This document shows positions 17,141 through 25,543 of a stretch of DNA of 64,000 nt, piece after piece (the first letter of the stretch is position 1; every line of letters starts with the position of its first letter). The notes beneath the pieces were generated by a model. It saw only the letters and a list, made by a program, of their open reading frames with translations, did not search any database and had not been told where the DNA came from. The position numbers were made by a program, and so were the translations under genes. This DNA comes from Mycetocola miduiensis (lineage in GTDB: Bacteria; Actinomycetota; Actinomycetes; Actinomycetales; Microbacteriaceae), in contig NZ_FOVM01000003.1 of the NCBI RefSeq assembly GCF_900115155.1, forward strand, positions 272,747 through 336,746, given 5' to 3'.

Positions 17141-17338
17141 ATGGGACCACTCCGGTACTCGATCAACGTCACACTCGAACGGCTGCGGCGAGCCCGAAGC
17201 AGGACTCCCTCCGGACGAGGACTCGATGCGCCACTGGACCACTCAGATGGAGCGAGCCGATGACCTGCTATCCGGCCGGGTGACCTACGAGACGATGGAG
17301 GGGCACCATTCTGAACGTCAGATTCGCGTCTCGCGCTG
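17141..17338 (+). pseudogene. Dihydrofolate-reductase-like (RibD C-terminal fold) gene remnant
   Basis: MGPLRYSINVTLE is followed, after a frame change, by RHWTTQMERADDLLSGRVTYETMEG. Both pieces match the start of small bacterial DHFR/RibD-like proteins. The frame is broken near 17180 and the gene stops after about 65 residues instead of about 180, so it is a remnant. It lies directly downstream of an attachment scar. Related remnants follow the scars at 23.0 and 36.2 kb. Confidence 0.65.
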
Positions 17339-17417
17339 AGGGCCCGCAACCGAATTGCAGTCGCTGGTCGGGCAGTCATCAAATATGTACTTGGAGCCAT
17401 TGAGGGCGCGGTGCCAC

Positions 17418-18887
17418 CTACCGTGCCTCGATGACGCCCATCATGCCGTTGTCTTCGTGGTCGAGAATGTGGCAGTGGTAGACGGAGCGCCCCCTGAAGC
17501 CGTCGAACACAATCCGCACCCGGACCTGACCGCGGGCTGGCACGTTTACGACATCCTGCCAGACGGCAGCGGCCGAGCCGCTATTGTCGCCAACAAGCTG
17601 CATCGGCCAGACATGCAGGTGCATTGGGTGATCCATCGGGCTTGTGTTTCTCAGGGTCCATTCCTCGGTGCTGCCCGCTGCAACAGTGACGTCTACGCGC
17701 TTTCTGTCGAATCTTTGGCCATTGATGGTGAAGCTCATCATCCCGTTGGGGCCCATCATTCCGCCCATGTCCATCGCGAAGGTGAGTTCCCGCCTGGCTG
17801 TGACGACCGAGCCGCGAAGGTCGCGGGGCATCAGTTGGACCGGGACTTCGGCAGCTGCAGGCACCGTCTCGCCCGCAACGGCCAACGTCGCCAGCTGGGC
17901 TCGGCCAGCCGCGGTTCCAGACCGTGGCCGTCCATTTCCGCCCATCATCCCCCCGGCGCTGCCCCTGTCGTAAGACTGCGTTTCGAGTATCGCCGTGCCA
18001 ACGGCCATTGTGACCAAGACATCCGCCCGGTTACCGGGCGTGAGCACGATCTCCTCCACGGTCCTAGGCTTAGCGAACCGGCCCGAGTCGATTCCCAGGA
18101 GCTGCATTCGCTGCCCGCCGAGTTGAAGTCGCAGGTAACGGGAAACACACGCGTTGACAATCCGCCACCGTTCACGCTCACCCGGTCGAGCGTTCAGTGT
18201 CGGATTTACCTGCCCGTTGACGAGCACGATTTCACCCTCCCGACCCAGCATCTGCTCCATCGGAGAAACGGCGGCAATGCTCCCTCGCCCGTCCAGGGTG
18301 ATGTCCGAGATCACGAGCACCCGTTCCCGGGCGGCGTCTATCGATTTTGGATCTTCGACAATGATCGCCCCATACAAGCCGCCGAATATCTGATCGGCGA
18401 CAGCGCCGTGGTGGTGCGGGTGATACCAGTACACGCCCGGCGGATGATCCGCCGGCAGTTGGTACTCGTAGTCGAAGGCATCTCCCGGCTCCACCATAAC
18501 GAAGGGATTGTCGCCGTTGTCTTGGGGCGAGACGTGCAGGCCGTGCACATGAAGGTTGGTTGGGTCAACAAGATCATTGTTCAGGGATAGTGCCAGCCGG
18601 TCCCCCGCTTTCAGCCGGAGAGTGGGCCCCGGAATCCCGCCGTTATAGCTCAGGACGCTGGCACTGCGCCCGCCAATCTGCGCCGTGCCTCGGGCAGCGT
18701 CAAGGCGAAGCTGCAGCCGACCGTCAGCGCTACGAAGTTCGAACGGCTCCCGGAGTTGTTCTCCCGCTCGCGTTTGGGTGTCGATTCCTGACGTCGAAGT
18801 CCACAGCAGGCCAGCGGCACCAACCGTGGTGCCGGCCAGGCCCAACCCACCCAGGGTCAGAGCGGTCCGGCGACTGATCGGTTCCAC
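17418..18887 (-). CDS. Multicopper oxidase (CueO/laccase-like), Tat-exported
   Basis: A 489-residue three-cupredoxin-domain oxidase. The N-terminus has a twin-arginine-type signal (SRRTALTLGGLGLAG), so it is exported folded. Copper ligands are complete: HVHG at 113-116, HPHHHG at 156-161, HPMHLH at 420-425 and HCHILDH at 471-477, followed by Met-rich DNGMM. Two Met/Gly-rich stretches (about 300 and 375-385, MDMGGMMGPNGMM) resemble the Cu(I)-binding regions of CueO-like cuprous oxidases. It probably oxidises Cu(I) outside the cell and so detoxifies copper. The GTG start overlaps the SHOCT gene stop (TAGTG). A CsoR-like palindrome lies upstream of that gene pair. Confidence 0.92.
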   Translation of the reverse strand: MEPISRRTALTLGGLGLAGTTVGAAGLLWTSTSGIDTQTRAGEQLREPFELRSADGRLQLRLDAARGTAQIGGRSASVLSYNGGIPGPTLRLKAGDRLALSLNNDLVDPTNLHVHGLHVSPQDNGDNPFVMVEPGDAFDYEYQLPADHPPGVYWYHPHHHGAVADQIFGGLYGAIIVEDPKSIDAARERVLVISDITLDGRGSIAAVSPMEQMLGREGEIVLVNGQVNPTLNARPGERERWRIVNACVSRYLRLQLGGQRMQLLGIDSGRFAKPRTVEEIVLTPGNRADVLVTMAVGTAILETQSYDRGSAGGMMGGNGRPRSGTAAGRAQLATLAVAGETVPAAAEVPVQLMPRDLRGSVVTARRELTFAMDMGGMMGPNGMMSFTINGQRFDRKRVDVTVAAGSTEEWTLRNTSPMDHPMHLHVWPMQLVGDNSGSAAAVWQDVVNVPARGQVRVRIVFDGFRGRSVYHCHILDHEDNGMMGVIEAR

Positions 18888-19144
18888 TAGGGGTCCTCGC
18901 TGAGCACACGGATTTGTTCCCGATATTGCTCGGCCGTCAACTCGCCTGTGGCGTATCGCTCGTCGAGGATCTGACGAGCCTGACTCGGTCCAAGTACCGA
19001 CCTCGCTGGGCGGGGACCTCCGCTCCGACCGCTACCTCCGGCGAACACCCTCACAGCCAGCCAAACAAGCAGCACAATCCCCGCAAGCAGCAGCGACCCG
19101 AACAGCCACAACAGGCCCATGTCCCAGCCGGATCCCCACATCAT
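18887..19144 (-). CDS. Small membrane protein with C-terminal SHOCT domain
   Basis: An 85-residue protein. One hydrophobic segment (about residues 6-28, rich in Leu and Trp) is followed by a Gly/Pro/Arg linker and a C-terminal SHOCT-type pattern ARQILDERYATGELTAEQYREQIRVL. The ATG at 19144 is chosen because GGAGG lies 8 bases upstream; a GTG 15 bases earlier is part of that ribosome site. It is translationally coupled to the multicopper oxidase. Similar small SHOCT proteins often accompany copper-handling genes in Actinomycetota; their molecular role is not known. Confidence 0.8.
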   Translation of the reverse strand: MMWGSGWDMGLLWLFGSLLLAGIVLLVWLAVRVFAGGSGRSGGPRPARSVLGPSQARQILDERYATGELTAEQYREQIRVLSEDP

Positions 19145-19191
19145 GGCGAACTCCTCCACTCGCTGACCGGTTGATCTCCCTAGACCCCATG

Positions 19192-19208
19192 ATACCCCCG
19201 GAGGGTAT
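19192..19208. promoter_or_regulatory. CsoR-like copper-responsive operator
   Basis: ATACCC-CCGGA-GGGTAT is a 6-bp inverted repeat with G/C-rich centre, of the TACCC...GGGTA form bound by CsoR-type copper sensors. It lies 48 bp upstream of the SHOCT/multicopper-oxidase start, where a repressor would act. No csoR gene is in the window. Confidence 0.6.
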
Positions 19209-19296
19209 ACGAGGACAGAATATGAGGACCGAAATCTGCTGTCAGATCACGACGTTCTGCAGGGATCCTAATCGGAACCGCACGACGTTGGCGGAG

Positions 19297-20128
19297 TCAC
19301 AAGGAAACGCCGCGGGCTCGTAGATACGGTGTCAGGTTGGTGAAGGACCCACTGATGCGAATCTTCAGGTCCAGGTGGCAGCCGGAGACGACCACCGTGG
19401 CTCCGACGTTGGCCACAGCGGTTCCCGCGCCGATCGAGTCGCCGACGGACACACGAAAAGATCCGCTTTGAAGGTGCCCGTAGATGGATTCGACGCCGTC
19501 ATGGAAACCGTTGGAACATCCACCTCCGTTGCAGATGATTCGTCGCGGACCGTATGGCGATGAAATCGGTCCGGAGACCGGTCGCTGCCACTCCCCTACG
19601 ACGCCGGTGAAGATATCGGTCCGTGCCGAATCATTGTCGGTGCCGAATTCCGGCCCACTGAATTTTTTCTGCGCGGCGGCCTCTACTGCCTCGGCCTGAG
19701 CCGCGGCAGCAGCAGCGGCAGCAGCAGCTCTGGCTGCCGCCGCGGCCGCGAGCTCCTCAACGGTGGTCGCCGAGTAGCCGTCTCGCATGAACTCATTTTT
19801 GAGAGCAGCGGAGTTGACTGTGAAGCTTTGAACTTCGCCGCTGAGCAGGACGTTGACGTGCGTCGGCGCCTGCTCGCCGGGGGCCGCGAACGCGGGAAGG
19901 GCGAGCGTTCCAAAAATCGCGGGGACGACCGCCCACGGTCATCGCCACTCGAACACGCTTGTACCGCTGCTCGAGACGGCGGCCCGGCTGGTCGTGGCAC
20001 CCGCTTCGGGATCGGACGCGAGGCGCGAACTGGAGGAGCTTGCGGCTGTAGAGCCGCCGCAGCTCGCCTGCTGCGACGGGTGGGGAACTCGCTGGTTCCT
20101 GGTTGGGGAGAGATGATCTCGTCGTCCA
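19297..20128 (-). pseudogene. M23-family peptidase pseudogene
   Basis: The order is that of a secreted actinobacterial M23 protein: a start MDDEIISPQPGTSEFPTRR, a middle in another frame, an Ala-rich helix EELAAAAAARAAAAA near 19.73 kb, then PVSGPISSPYGPRR, FHDGVE, YGHLQSG and RISGSFTNLTPYLRARGVSL. The N-terminal part is split over at least two frames. About 30 residues of the catalytic domain are missing between FHDGVE and YGHLQSG, and the zinc motif HLHFE appears as HLDLK. It therefore looks like a dead peptidoglycan hydrolase. An open frame for the last 163 residues remains. Confidence 0.7.
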
Positions 20129-20265
20129 TTGTGTCCTTGAAGTCATCGCCGGGTGGCGGGAAGAAGAGAGGGTGGGGTCGCAGGGGCATACAACCCCACC
20201 CAGTGGAGAGCGGCAGCTAGAGGCGGCTCTCCGTTGGACGCGCGAACGCGCCCAAGTCGCGCGGG

Positions 20266-20859
20266 CTAGAGGGACCCGAGGAGGTTTCGCATGACGTTGA
20301 TCTCCTCGGACTGTGTCAAGACAATCGCTCCGGCCATCTCGATGGCGTCAGCGTTCACGCCGTCGTTGATCTCGGTCTCAGCCATCTCGACTGCACCTTC
20401 GTGGTGGACGATCATCTGCTCGAGGAAGAGTTGGCTGGCTTCGGCACCGGACGCACCGTCCAGTGCCATCATGTCGTCATTGGACATCATGCCGCCCGCG
20501 CCATGGTCCATGCCGGCCATGTTGTCGTCGGCACCCCAGGCATCGAGCCACTCGTTCAGCTGCTCAATCTCTGGCTGTTGGGCATCTTTGACCTGGGTAG
20601 CGAGGCTCACGACCTGTGCGTCGATGCCGTCTTTGGCGAGAAGCATGTCGCTCATCTCCACGGCCTGTTCGTGATGAGGAACCATCATCTGGGCAAAGAC
20701 CACATCGGCGTCGTTGAAGCCCGATACGGCGTCAGAACTCGGCGCTGGTGCTGGCTCTTGCTCTGGCGAATCATCGTTTCCAGCGGTGGAGCAGGCGCTA
20801 AGTGTGATGGCAAGGGCGAAAGTCGCGGCCGCCAACGCATATCTACGGGGAGGATTCAT
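20266..20859 (-). CDS. DUF305 family copper-associated lipoprotein
   Basis: A 197-residue exported protein. The signal peptide ends in the lipobox LSAC at residue 23, and an acidic Pro-rich linker follows. It has the two DUF305 ferritin-like repeats: MMVPHHEQAVEMSDMLL near residue 58 and MIVHHEGAVEMAETEI near 148, each with paired His, Glu and Met. A Met/His-rich loop (NMAGMDHGAGGMM, about 113-125) lies between them and could bind copper. DUF305 proteins are frequent partners of multicopper oxidases. It probably buffers or delivers copper outside the membrane. Confidence 0.88.
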   Translation of the reverse strand: MNPPRRYALAAATFALAITLSACSTAGNDDSPEQEPAPAPSSDAVSGFNDADVVFAQMMVPHHEQAVEMSDMLLAKDGIDAQVVSLATQVKDAQQPEIEQLNEWLDAWGADDNMAGMDHGAGGMMSNDDMMALDGASGAEASQLFLEQMIVHHEGAVEMAETEINDGVNADAIEMAGAIVLTQSEEINVMRNLLGSL

Positions 20860-20943
20860 CGATCTATTCCATTCAAAGTCGAGGACACTGTGAGCCAGGC
20901 CAACAAGAAAGCTGGCGGCTGCAGAGATGAAACAGTGTGCGGC

Positions 20944-21393
20944 TTAGGTGCGACTAATGGAAAGAACAGTCAAAGAGGGCAGGTAGGAATGCTGTCGGCC
21001 AGCAGCGATGGCATGAACTGACCATTGCAGCCCGCCGACTAGCAAACGTTTAATGTCGGGATGCCTGGCCAGGACCTTGAGGGCAGTGAGAACCAGAAGG
21101 AGAACGGTCATCATTGCTATCAACGCATTATCAAGGGCGCATCGTTGATCACACGACACATCCTGAGCGATGGCTCCAGACTGGGAGGTGATGCTTTGAG
21201 CGGTGAAGGCTGTCTGATGGGCGGCTTCATCGTCCGCATGAGAGTGCGTTTTCGACGACGCGATAGTCTCCATTCCATGCGCACCGCTCACGGCGTGCAA
21301 GGCGAGAAACCCGATAAGCACCGAACCGACCAGGAAAGCGACCATCAAAAGACGACCGACAGCGGACAGACGATCGAGCGGAACATGGCTCAT
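20944..21393 (-). CDS. DUF6153-like small membrane protein of a copper module
   Basis: A 149-residue protein. An N-terminal hydrophobic segment (about residues 15-37) is followed by a His-containing extracytoplasmic stretch (HGMETI, KTHSHADDEAAH) with a CDQRC cysteine pair, then a second membrane segment (ALIAMMTVLLLVLTALKVL) and a basic tail. This layout resembles DUF6153 proteins found beside DUF305 and multicopper oxidases. The start at 21393 follows GGAG; the frame is open further upstream but without a ribosome site. It could bind metal outside the cell. The function is unproven and the family call is moderate. Confidence 0.6.
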   Translation of the reverse strand: MSHVPLDRLSAVGRLLMVAFLVGSVLIGFLALHAVSGAHGMETIASSKTHSHADDEAAHQTAFTAQSITSQSGAIAQDVSCDQRCALDNALIAMMTVLLLVLTALKVLARHPDIKRLLVGGLQWSVHAIAAGRQHSYLPSLTVLSISRT

Positions 21394-21448
21394 CGCGATA
21401 CTCCGCACCTCGCTCTCGCTTTCTCCTCGTCGTGAGTTGGACCCTCGG

Positions 21449-21463
21449 ACCCCCCCCAGGGTA
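21449..21463. promoter_or_regulatory. Possible second CsoR-like site
   Basis: ACCCCCCCCAGGGTA has the ACCC...GGGTA form of the clear site at 19192-19208, but the left half is a C run, so the symmetry is poor. It lies about 55 bp upstream of the DUF6153-like gene. Reported as a weak candidate. Confidence 0.3.
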
Positions 21464-21904
21464 CCCACTTAGAGAAGATAGCGTCTGAATGGTTCATGCG
21501 GAAAGCTTTAGGCGCGAACTTGGCTGCCGGGTTTCCGTCTCGCTGGCTCGTCATCCCGTGCGACGACTCCCTCCCTACTGGCTGACTCGCGCGATCGGAA
21601 ATCGCTACCGACAACCGCCCGGATTGAGGAACAAGGACTGCCCAATCCGGCTTTAACCACGAGGTGCGGCCTGCTGCAACGACATGTAAACCGACCACTG
21701 CTCGAACTCCAAGTTGGCATCAATCCAAGTTGGCATCAGTAGGAGAGGGCTCGAGCGATGGCGCCGGTTCCCGCTACTGTGCCGGACGGTGTGACGCTCG
21801 CTCTCCCGGGAGCTCAAGCAGAGGGTCGCGGGAACCCTCACCACCCCAATTTACAAAGCGACGTAAGCCCACTGATGCCGCCATTGTCGACATAAGCAGG
21901 CGAT
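21464..21904. other. Spacer without recognisable genes
   Basis: About 440 bases between the copper module and the endonuclease pseudogene. I see no credible reading frame, repeat or structured RNA. A short direct duplication of CCAAGTTGGCATCA occurs at about 21709-21737. Confidence 0.4.
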
Positions 21905-22861
21905 TTAGGGAGACAGGTGGAATTCCACCCATAACGGATAGTGGTCCGAGATCCGCCAGGACGCCTCCGAACGGTCAGGCCGCCCAGCAGATGGGGGCAG
22001 AAAGTCGAAAGATCCAGCACGTATTCGGTAGGTCAGGGAGCGGAGTAGGGACTTCCCGTCCGGATCGGAGAACCAGGCGATCTGGTCATAGAAGTGCTTT
22101 GACCTGTCGTTATCGAACACCGTCCGCGGGACGTCGTTCAGTTCGGTGGGAGGCCATAGCCCCGTCGACACAAACGCCTCGAACAACGGATCGCCGATCC
22201 GGTCGAGGTTGAAATCACCAAGCACGAGCAGGTTGTCGTTCCAGTCGCGGGGGCGGTCAGCCAGCGACGCATCCACGCTGCGAACGCCGTGACCTCCGGC
22301 AGCCGCGCCCGTGGGTTGCTCCCCCAGATGACGTGCACTGTGGTCAGAGTGAACTCTGCTTATTCGCAAACAAAGCTCGCCGCGTAGGGGGTCCGCGCGA
22401 ATTGCTCCGTTGGCCCATCCGCCGTCGCCGGCAGGATAATTTCGCCCACCAGCCCTGAGGGCTGCACTCGAGTCGAGTCATACAGATACGTCAAGCGTTC
22501 CCCGTTCCCAGGACCGCCCTTAGTAACGTCGGGAATGATCACCCGCCACTCCTCTCCGAGTAGGTCAAGCAGGAAACGTAACGCCGCCGTATTTGCGGCG
22601 TACCTCCTGGACGGCAACCACGTCGAATCGAGCGACGACTTCGGCGATGCAAGCCACGGCGTACCAGTCCCGCTTGGGCGAGTCATCTGGTTCGGACTGC
22701 CACTTACTCGTTAGATCACCAAACGCGCGAAGATTCCATGTCCCGATCAGAAGGTTGGAGGAGTTTTTCGGGGGTATCACGGCGGACAGCGCCGCGTGGA
22801 GACCTTCGAGATTCTCCTCGACATCGAGCGGAACGGTCGTCGTCATGCTCCAGGGAACCAC
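21905..22861 (-). pseudogene. Endonuclease/exonuclease/phosphatase family pseudogene
   Basis: The pieces occur in the right order in different frames. SNLLIGTWNLRAFGDL and DVVAVQEVRR come first, then NTAALRFLLDLLGEEWRVIIPDVTKG and ERLTYLYDSTRVQPSGLVGEI with an in-frame stop after YAASFVCE. A third-frame piece with TVHVIWG and TAFAAWMR follows, then NLLVLGDFNLDRIGDPLFEA and ISDHYPLWVEFHLSP. These are the Asn, Glu, GDFN and SDH motifs of Mg-dependent EEP nucleases/phosphatases. Several frameshifts and a stop interrupt them, so no full protein can be made. Confidence 0.8.
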
Positions 22862-22924
22862 GCCGCCACCCGGAACGGAACTACCACCGAGAAGGAAGCG
22901 TCAGGCGATGCCTAACGCGCGAGA

Positions 22925-22956
22925 AGTCCCGGTGGATCTAGAGTTCCACCGGGACT
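22925..22956 (-). terminator. Hairpin terminator next to a tRNA 3' fragment
   Basis: A perfect 12-bp stem (AGTCCCGGTGGA / TCCACCGGGACT) with an 8-base loop lies immediately beyond the CCA end of the tRNA fragment. This is where a tRNA transcript running on the minus strand would be terminated. The U tract is weak. Confidence 0.6.
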
Positions 22957-22964
22957 TGATTCGC

Positions 22965-23150
22965 GGTCGGGCTGACGTGATTCGAACACGCGACCCGTTG
23001 GAGGTTATTTCCTAAACTCTGGTTTTCCCGAAAATCTCTGAAAACTGGCGGATTCCCTTGTATTTACAGGGAACCGGGCGGTTCACTGCCTCCAATTGTA
23101 CTCGGTCGATTCGGGTCAAATGAAGTTGAATGTGATGACTAAATGATGAC
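22965..23150 (-). repeat. tRNA-end/attachment scar repeat (copy 3)
   Basis: Bases 22965-23000 give, on the minus strand, a tRNA 3' end with a different but self-consistent T arm (GCGTG TTCGAAT CACGT) and the same acceptor strand CAGCCCG. The conserved block with TTATTTCCTAAACTC and ACAGGGAACCGGGCGGTTC follows, then TGATGAC at 23133-23139 and 23144-23150. Similarity to copy 2 continues to about 23.42 kb and includes a short DHFR-like start (PLR...SI.VTLE, about 23375-23421). The compensated T arm suggests recombination with a second proline tRNA gene. Confidence 0.75.
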
Positions 23151-23452
23151 CATTTGAACCACTTTTGGCGTGTACACCGAGCCCTTAAAACGATTCTGCC
23201 CATGCCCGCCGCACGTCATCGAGCACCGCTGTGCTGGCGCGCTCGATTTGCGGCCTGGTTCGCATTACGAGAGAAGCACAAACGGGGAGCGATTTTGGGG
23301 CGTCGATGAGAAACGGCACCGGCAATCATTTGAGAACGGTCTGACGACCGCGACGCGCATCGAGGGAGAGCAACGTGACGAGACCGCTCCGGACTCGATC
23401 GACGTCACACTCGAACAGCTGTTTCAGTTTGCACGGCTCTAGGCGGTCGGCC

Positions 23453-23986
23453 TTAGTTGCCGCCGTAGTACGGATGCGTGATCGACTCGCGCCCGTCGAC
23501 CAATGCCTGGGTTTCCTCGCTTGAGCGACCCAGAATCGCTTCACGCAGAGCACGTGCAGCGGCCTCGCGGGCAGCGAGGCGTACGGCGGTCTCATCGGTC
23601 GCCGCTGTGTCGACCCACAGTGAGACGAACACAATGCTCTCTTGATCGGCCTGGATCAGCCCCTCTGCCACAACGTCGAGAACCGCTTGGGAGATTCCAA
23701 CGGGGCACGCCCCGAAGATCATGGTCTCGTGGGCGCCCTCAACTGCGGGCGACTTGCTCAGGATGATGGTGGGCGGATTCAACGTCTCGTATGACGGCTG
23801 ATCTGCGCCCAAACTCGCCAGCACGGGAGTGAACCCGGGGCTCGGGGACGTAAAGGCTGTTGTGATTGCAGCGGCGGTGGGCGTGCCGCGGCGTGCCACC
23901 AGCACGTTCACGTGCACGCCGTTGGGCGCCAGCCCGCCCCAGCCCTGCGCAAAACGGCCGTCAATGTCTCGGTTGTGCGGACTCAT
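23453..23986 (-). CDS. Formaldehyde-activating enzyme (Fae) homologue
   Basis: A 177-residue protein of Fae length (about 170). Family landmarks: the N-terminal NGVHVNVLVARRGTP with the His (residue 25) that corresponds to the catalytic His of Fae, FTSPSPGFTPVLASLG at 45-60, MIFGACPVGISQAVLDVVAEGLI at 89-111 matching the Fae FGPAQ segment, and the C-terminal ESITHPYYGGN like the RKSATHPF end of methylotroph Fae. Fae joins formaldehyde to tetrahydromethanopterin. That cofactor is not expected in most Actinomycetota, so the true partner is open. It is the last gene of a ten-gene operon, 46 bases after an aldehyde dehydrogenase, with AAGGAG before the ATG. Confidence 0.85.
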   Translation of the reverse strand: MSPHNRDIDGRFAQGWGGLAPNGVHVNVLVARRGTPTAAAITTAFTSPSPGFTPVLASLGADQPSYETLNPPTIILSKSPAVEGAHETMIFGACPVGISQAVLDVVAEGLIQADQESIVFVSLWVDTAATDETAVRLAAREAAARALREAILGRSSEETQALVDGRESITHPYYGGN

Positions 23987-24032
23987 CGTGTTCTCCTTAT
24001 GGATGTATCGACGTAGGGGTTGGATCCCGGGC

Positions 24033-25514
24033 TCACCGCTCGAGCCGCGCTAGAGCGATGTACTTCGTCTCGAGGTACTCTTCGATGCCGAGTTTGCCGC
24101 CTTCGCGGCCCAGGCCAGAGGCCTTCACGCCGCCGAACGGTGCTCCGACCTCAGAGACGAGGCCGCGGTTGACGCCGATCATTCCGGCCTCGATACGGGA
24201 TGTCGCGTTGAAAGCCCGCGTCACGTCATCGCTATAGAGGAACGCGGCAAGCCCGTACGGTGTGTCATTGGCTGCCGCGATGGCCTCGTCGTCGCTGTCG
24301 ACCACGCTGACTACCGCAACCGGGCCGAAGATCTCCTCGTTTGCAATGTCCGCGTGCGGCGGCACATCTACGAGTACTGTCGGCTCGAAGAAGTGCCCGT
24401 TACCCGGAACAGATTTACCGCCGGTAAGAACGGTCGCGCCCTGAGCGATCGCGTCGTCGACGAGGTTCTGCACGCGGGCGAGTTGTCGTGCGTCAATGAG
24501 CGGGCCGACATCCATGCCTGGCGTGGCCCCGTCGCCGACTGCGAGCGCCTGGGTACGTTCGACGAGGCGGGCGATGAACTCGTCGGCGACCGCACGCTGC
24601 ACGATGAAACGGTTGGCCGCGACACACGACTGGCCACCGTTTCGGAACTTGGCCAGCATCGCACCATCGAGTGCGGCATCCAGGTTGGCGTCGTCGAATA
24701 CCAGGAACGGCCCGTTGCCGCCGAGTTCCATCGAGGAGCGCAGCACGTTCGGCGCCGCCTGCTGCAACAGACGGATGCCGACACCGGTCGAGCCGGTGAA
24801 GCTCACCTTGCGCAGGCGTGAGTCAGCCATGAGCGCCTCGGACTGCGGCGCAGAGTCACTGGTTGGCACGAAGTTCACGACACCGGCCGGCACGCCGGCC
24901 TCGGCGAGCAACCGTACGAGCAGCGCCATTGTCAGCGGAGTCTGCGCGGCAGGCTTGATCACGACGGTGCATCCTGCAGCCAGCGCGGCGCCGATCTTGC
25001 GGGTACCCATGGCGAGCGGAAAATTCCACGGCGTGATGAGTAGGCTCGGGCCGACGGGAACCTTGGTGGTGAGGATGTCGAAATCTCCTCGCGGCGAGGA
25101 ACCGAAGTCACCGCTGAGGTGCGCGGCTTGCTCGGAGAACCACCGGAAGAACTCTCCGCCGTAGTCGACCTCGCCGAGTGACTGCTCGATCGGGCGGCCC
25201 ATTTCCGCGGTTGTCACAGCCGCGATCACGTCACGATTCTGCCGGATGAGGTCGAACGCTGCGCGCAGGATTTCGGCGCGTTCGCGCCCACTCGTGCGAC
25301 CCCAAGAGGCCTGAGCACGGTCTGCGCTGCCGAGAGCGTCGAGAGCGTCGCTCACCGATGCATCCGCAACCGACGCGACAAACGCACCCGATGCCGGGCT
25401 GATGACGTCGAACGTCGCGTCGTTTTCGCCCGGACGCCACGTGCCGTCAATGAACAGACCGGTCGGGATAGCGGCCCCAGCGATATCGACAGAGGAATTG
25501 TTGCTGTTAGTCAT
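24033..25514 (-). CDS. NAD(P)-dependent aldehyde dehydrogenase
   Basis: A 493-residue aldehyde dehydrogenase. It has LLITPWNFPLAMGTRKIGAALAAGCTVVIKPA (about residues 160-190), SFTGSTGVGIRLL near 242, catalytic Glu in MELGGNGPFLV near 264, catalytic Cys in GGQSCVAANRFIV near 298 and EEIFGPVA near 397. The start is set at the ATG at 25514, behind AAGG. It is closely similar in plan to the 13.0-14.4 kb aldehyde dehydrogenase and both end in a related ETKYIA/ETKYVA motif. In this operon it probably oxidises an aldehyde made by the zinc alcohol dehydrogenase or by the FAD oxidase. The substrate is not determined. Confidence 0.92.
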   Translation of the reverse strand: MTNSNNSSVDIAGAAIPTGLFIDGTWRPGENDATFDVISPASGAFVASVADASVSDALDALGSADRAQASWGRTSGRERAEILRAAFDLIRQNRDVIAAVTTAEMGRPIEQSLGEVDYGGEFFRWFSEQAAHLSGDFGSSPRGDFDILTTKVPVGPSLLITPWNFPLAMGTRKIGAALAAGCTVVIKPAAQTPLTMALLVRLLAEAGVPAGVVNFVPTSDSAPQSEALMADSRLRKVSFTGSTGVGIRLLQQAAPNVLRSSMELGGNGPFLVFDDANLDAALDGAMLAKFRNGGQSCVAANRFIVQRAVADEFIARLVERTQALAVGDGATPGMDVGPLIDARQLARVQNLVDDAIAQGATVLTGGKSVPGNGHFFEPTVLVDVPPHADIANEEIFGPVAVVSVVDSDDEAIAAANDTPYGLAAFLYSDDVTRAFNATSRIEAGMIGVNRGLVSEVGAPFGGVKASGLGREGGKLGIEEYLETKYIALARLER

Positions 25515-25543
25515 GAGTGCAGACCTTACGTACGTCAAAGGAA

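Noticed and set aside
17355-18590. A 411-residue plus-strand frame opposite the multicopper oxidase
   Set aside because: His/Arg-rich antisense shadow; the minus-strand frame has all copper motifs.
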